Position numbers and translations under genes: made by a program. A stretch of DNA of 64,000 nt from Sarcophilus harrisii (lineage: Eukaryota; Chordata; Mammalia; Dasyuromorphia; Dasyuridae), in contig NC_045430.1 of NCBI RefSeq assembly GCF_902635505.1, positions 275,012,681 through 275,076,680 on the forward strand, written 5' to 3'. Below are positions 62,360 to 64,000 of this stretch, piece by piece. The notes beneath the pieces were generated by a model. It saw only the letters and a list, made by a program, of their open reading frames with translations, was not told the DNA's origin and did no database searches. Position 1 is the first letter of the stretch. Every line of letters starts with the position of its first letter.

Positions 62360-62589
62360 GCGCCGAGACAACCGCAGTTCCGGCGGGAGTCCTGCGCTAG
62401 TGTGCGCGTGCCCGCGCGCTCGCGGCGTTGTGGGGGCGCGCTTTGGGAGCGTGGGCGGAGGAAGGGATTGCGTCATCTGAGTCCTGGCGGGCCCTGGCGC
62501 TTTGGGGATTGAGGAGCTCTTTGCCCCCTCCTGCGGGATGGTGGGGGGAGGAGGAAAGAGACGGGAGAGGCTGCTCAGGCATCCTTACC

Positions 62590-62825
62590 AAATGCCTCAT
62601 GTCCTCAAGCATTTATTGAGCACCTCCTGTATGCCAGAGTCCCTGCTAGAGCTTGGAGAAAATAATAATGAGCATTTATAGGACGCCTTCTGTGTGCCAG
62701 GAAAGTACCAAGCACCTTCCAAGTGTCCCTGTTCCATTTGAACAGCCGAGGAAACTGAGGCGGGCTGCGGTGAAGGGACCGGCCAACACGTGCCCGGGGC
62801 TGCTTTGGCTCCGGGTCTCCCGGAG
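62590..62825 (-). mobile_element. MIR-related SINE relic(s) beside the CpG island
   Basis: AAGCATTTATTGAGCACC, CTGTATGCCAGAGTCC, GCCTTCTGTGTGCCAGG and GAGGAAACTGAGGCGGG match reverse-orientation MIR/L2 wording. The first two motifs occur twice in altered form, so two copies may be joined. Confidence 0.5.
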
Positions 62826-63284
62826 TTCCCTGCCCGCGGGGCGTCACTCTCGTATGTTTGTGAATTTTATCATTTTTTGCTTCTCTCCAATTACACGGAA
62901 AGAGAGTCTCCGACGGTCGTTATTGCTACAGCATCCCCGAGTCGGAGAGCTGCGTGACGTCGTTCTCCGCGTGCAATCCACATGGCTGTGCAGGAGGAAA
63001 CTGACCAAAGGGGAAAGATACAAAGCCGGGAAACCGCAGGCGCTGGGGGCCGCAGTCAGCGGTTAGGCTCCCCTGGGGGCCTGCTCGCAATAAAGTCACA
63101 GGTCCTCGTGTGCCGTCCTGCTTTAACACTCCCACCCACCAGCCCTCACTCAGCGTCCTTATGTACCGATAACTCAGAATCCCTCCCCAAGCGACCCTTC
63201 CGGGCTCCCAGCCTTTGCCCGGGGTGGCCTTCCGTCCGTCTGGAGAAATCCCCTAGATCGTGGGGCTTTCTCATGTCTGTGTTT

Positions 63285-63400
63285 CACCCCTTGTACATCA
63301 CTCCTCGGAGGCAGAGACTGTAAGGAGCTTTTTAGTGTCTCCTCGGTAGTCAGTGCCTGCCATACAGCAAGCACTCAATCAGTGCTCGCTGGTTTCAAGA
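63285..63400 (+). mobile_element. L2 3'-end fragment
   Basis: GGAGGCAGAGACTGTAAGG, GTCAGTGCCTGCCATACAG and AAGCACTCAATCAGTGC are the L2 3' ending in forward orientation. Confidence 0.55.
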
Positions 63401-63569
63401 CTGAGAATACCCAGGCTAAACAGCAGGAATTAAACAATTAAATAAAACAATATTCTAGAACTGAACAGGGTGCTTGTTTTTATTTTTTTATTATTTGTTT
63501 ATATTTATTATAAATTGTTTAATTGATTTATTTATATTTGATTTTAAAATTTTTATTTTAAATTTTATT

Positions 63570-63945
63570 GTATTTATTTGCTTTTTATTTTTGAAACATA
63601 TAGATAATTTTCAACATCCATCCTTCAAAAACCTTGTTTCAAAATTTTTTTTTCTCTTTTCCTTCCCTCCATCTCCTTCCCTAGATGGCAAGTAATCCAA
63701 TAAATGTCAAACATGTATAATTTTTCTATGTGCAGTTCCACGATTATCATGCTGCACAGGAAAAATCAGATCAAAAAGGGAAAAAAGTATGAGAAAGGAA
63801 ACAAAATGCAAGCAAACAACAACAAAAAGGCGCAGCTGCTATGGTGTGACCCACATTCACTCCCCACAGGCCTCTCTCTGGATGCAGGTGGCTCTCCATC
63901 AGAAGTCCATTGGAACTGGCCTAGATCAACTCCATTGAACAGTGT
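63570..63945 (-). mobile_element. L1 3'-end fragment, same family as 6355-6760
   Basis: It holds GATAATTTTCAACATCC, TAGATGGCAAGTAATCC, AAAAATCAGATCAAAAAGG, AGCAAACAACAAC and CCTCTCTCTGGATGCAGG in the same order and orientation as the copy at 6355-6760. It is preceded by AT-rich DNA at about 63475-63570. Confidence 0.75.
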
Positions 63946-64000
63946 GTTGAAAAAGCTCTGAATCTAGAGAAAATCCACCAATTAATTGCCTCAATCAAAA

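Larger units (their letters stand above)
60850..62560. promoter_or_regulatory. CpG island at MALSU1 5' end
   Basis: A very GC-rich, CpG-dense stretch spanning MALSU1 exon 1, the first part of intron 1 and about 350 bp upstream. It contrasts sharply with the AT-rich surroundings and is the likely promoter. Whether it also drives a divergent + strand transcript cannot be told. Confidence 0.85.
62561..64000. other. flank upstream of MALSU1, no gene seen
   Basis: It contains MIR and L2 relics, an AT-rich stretch at about 63475-63570 and an L1 3' fragment to the window edge. In human the next gene in this direction is GPNMB, but none of its exons was recognised here. Confidence 0.6.

Overview
This is vertebrate nuclear DNA, almost certainly from a marsupial and probably an Australasian one. 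The evidence is long GT-AG introns, a SINE at about 42862-43118 with the wording of the marsupial MAR1/WSINE family, MIR/THER1-type fragments, and several L1 3'-end fragments of the type common in Australian marsupials. The species cannot be named from the window.

The window holds two protein-coding genes lying tail to tail. On the + strand are the last twelve coding exons (13540-50727) of IGF2BP3 (IMP3), an mRNA-binding protein. They encode the second half of RRM2, all four KH domains and the C-terminus. By the family's usual gene structure they are exons 4-15, and the three exons coding for RRM1 and the start of RRM2 should lie to the left. All twelve exons join in frame with GT-AG sites and give a 524-residue fragment. 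On the - strand is the complete four-exon MALSU1 gene (62208 down to 55187), a mitochondrial ribosome-silencing factor of 225 residues. It starts in a CpG island with CCAAT, CRE, E-box and NRF1-like motifs. The same neighbours lie together on human 7p15.3, which supports naming the first gene IGF2BP3 rather than IGF2BP1 or IGF2BP2.

Region by region: 1-13539 is intron 3 with old L1 and MIR fragments; 13540-50727 holds the exons with introns of 0.1-12.6 kb; 50728 to about 52460 is the IGF2BP3 3' UTR with two let-7 seed matches; about 52460-55186 is the convergent intergenic and 3' UTR zone; 55187-62208 is MALSU1, whose second intron contains a 1-kb GC-rich minisatellite; 60850-62560 is the CpG island; 62560-64000 is repeat-rich flank with no gene seen.

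The two genes are not known to share a pathway. IGF2BP3 acts on cytoplasmic mRNA (stability, localisation and translation), and MALSU1 acts on the large mitoribosomal subunit. The most notable points are a long Gln/Ala/Gly expansion at the IGF2BP3 C-terminus, an in-frame alternative donor that would add 81 codons between KH2 and KH3, an unusual GKMG loop in KH3, and the MALSU1 minisatellite. I saw no wholly new system. Repeat boundaries are judged by eye and are approximate.
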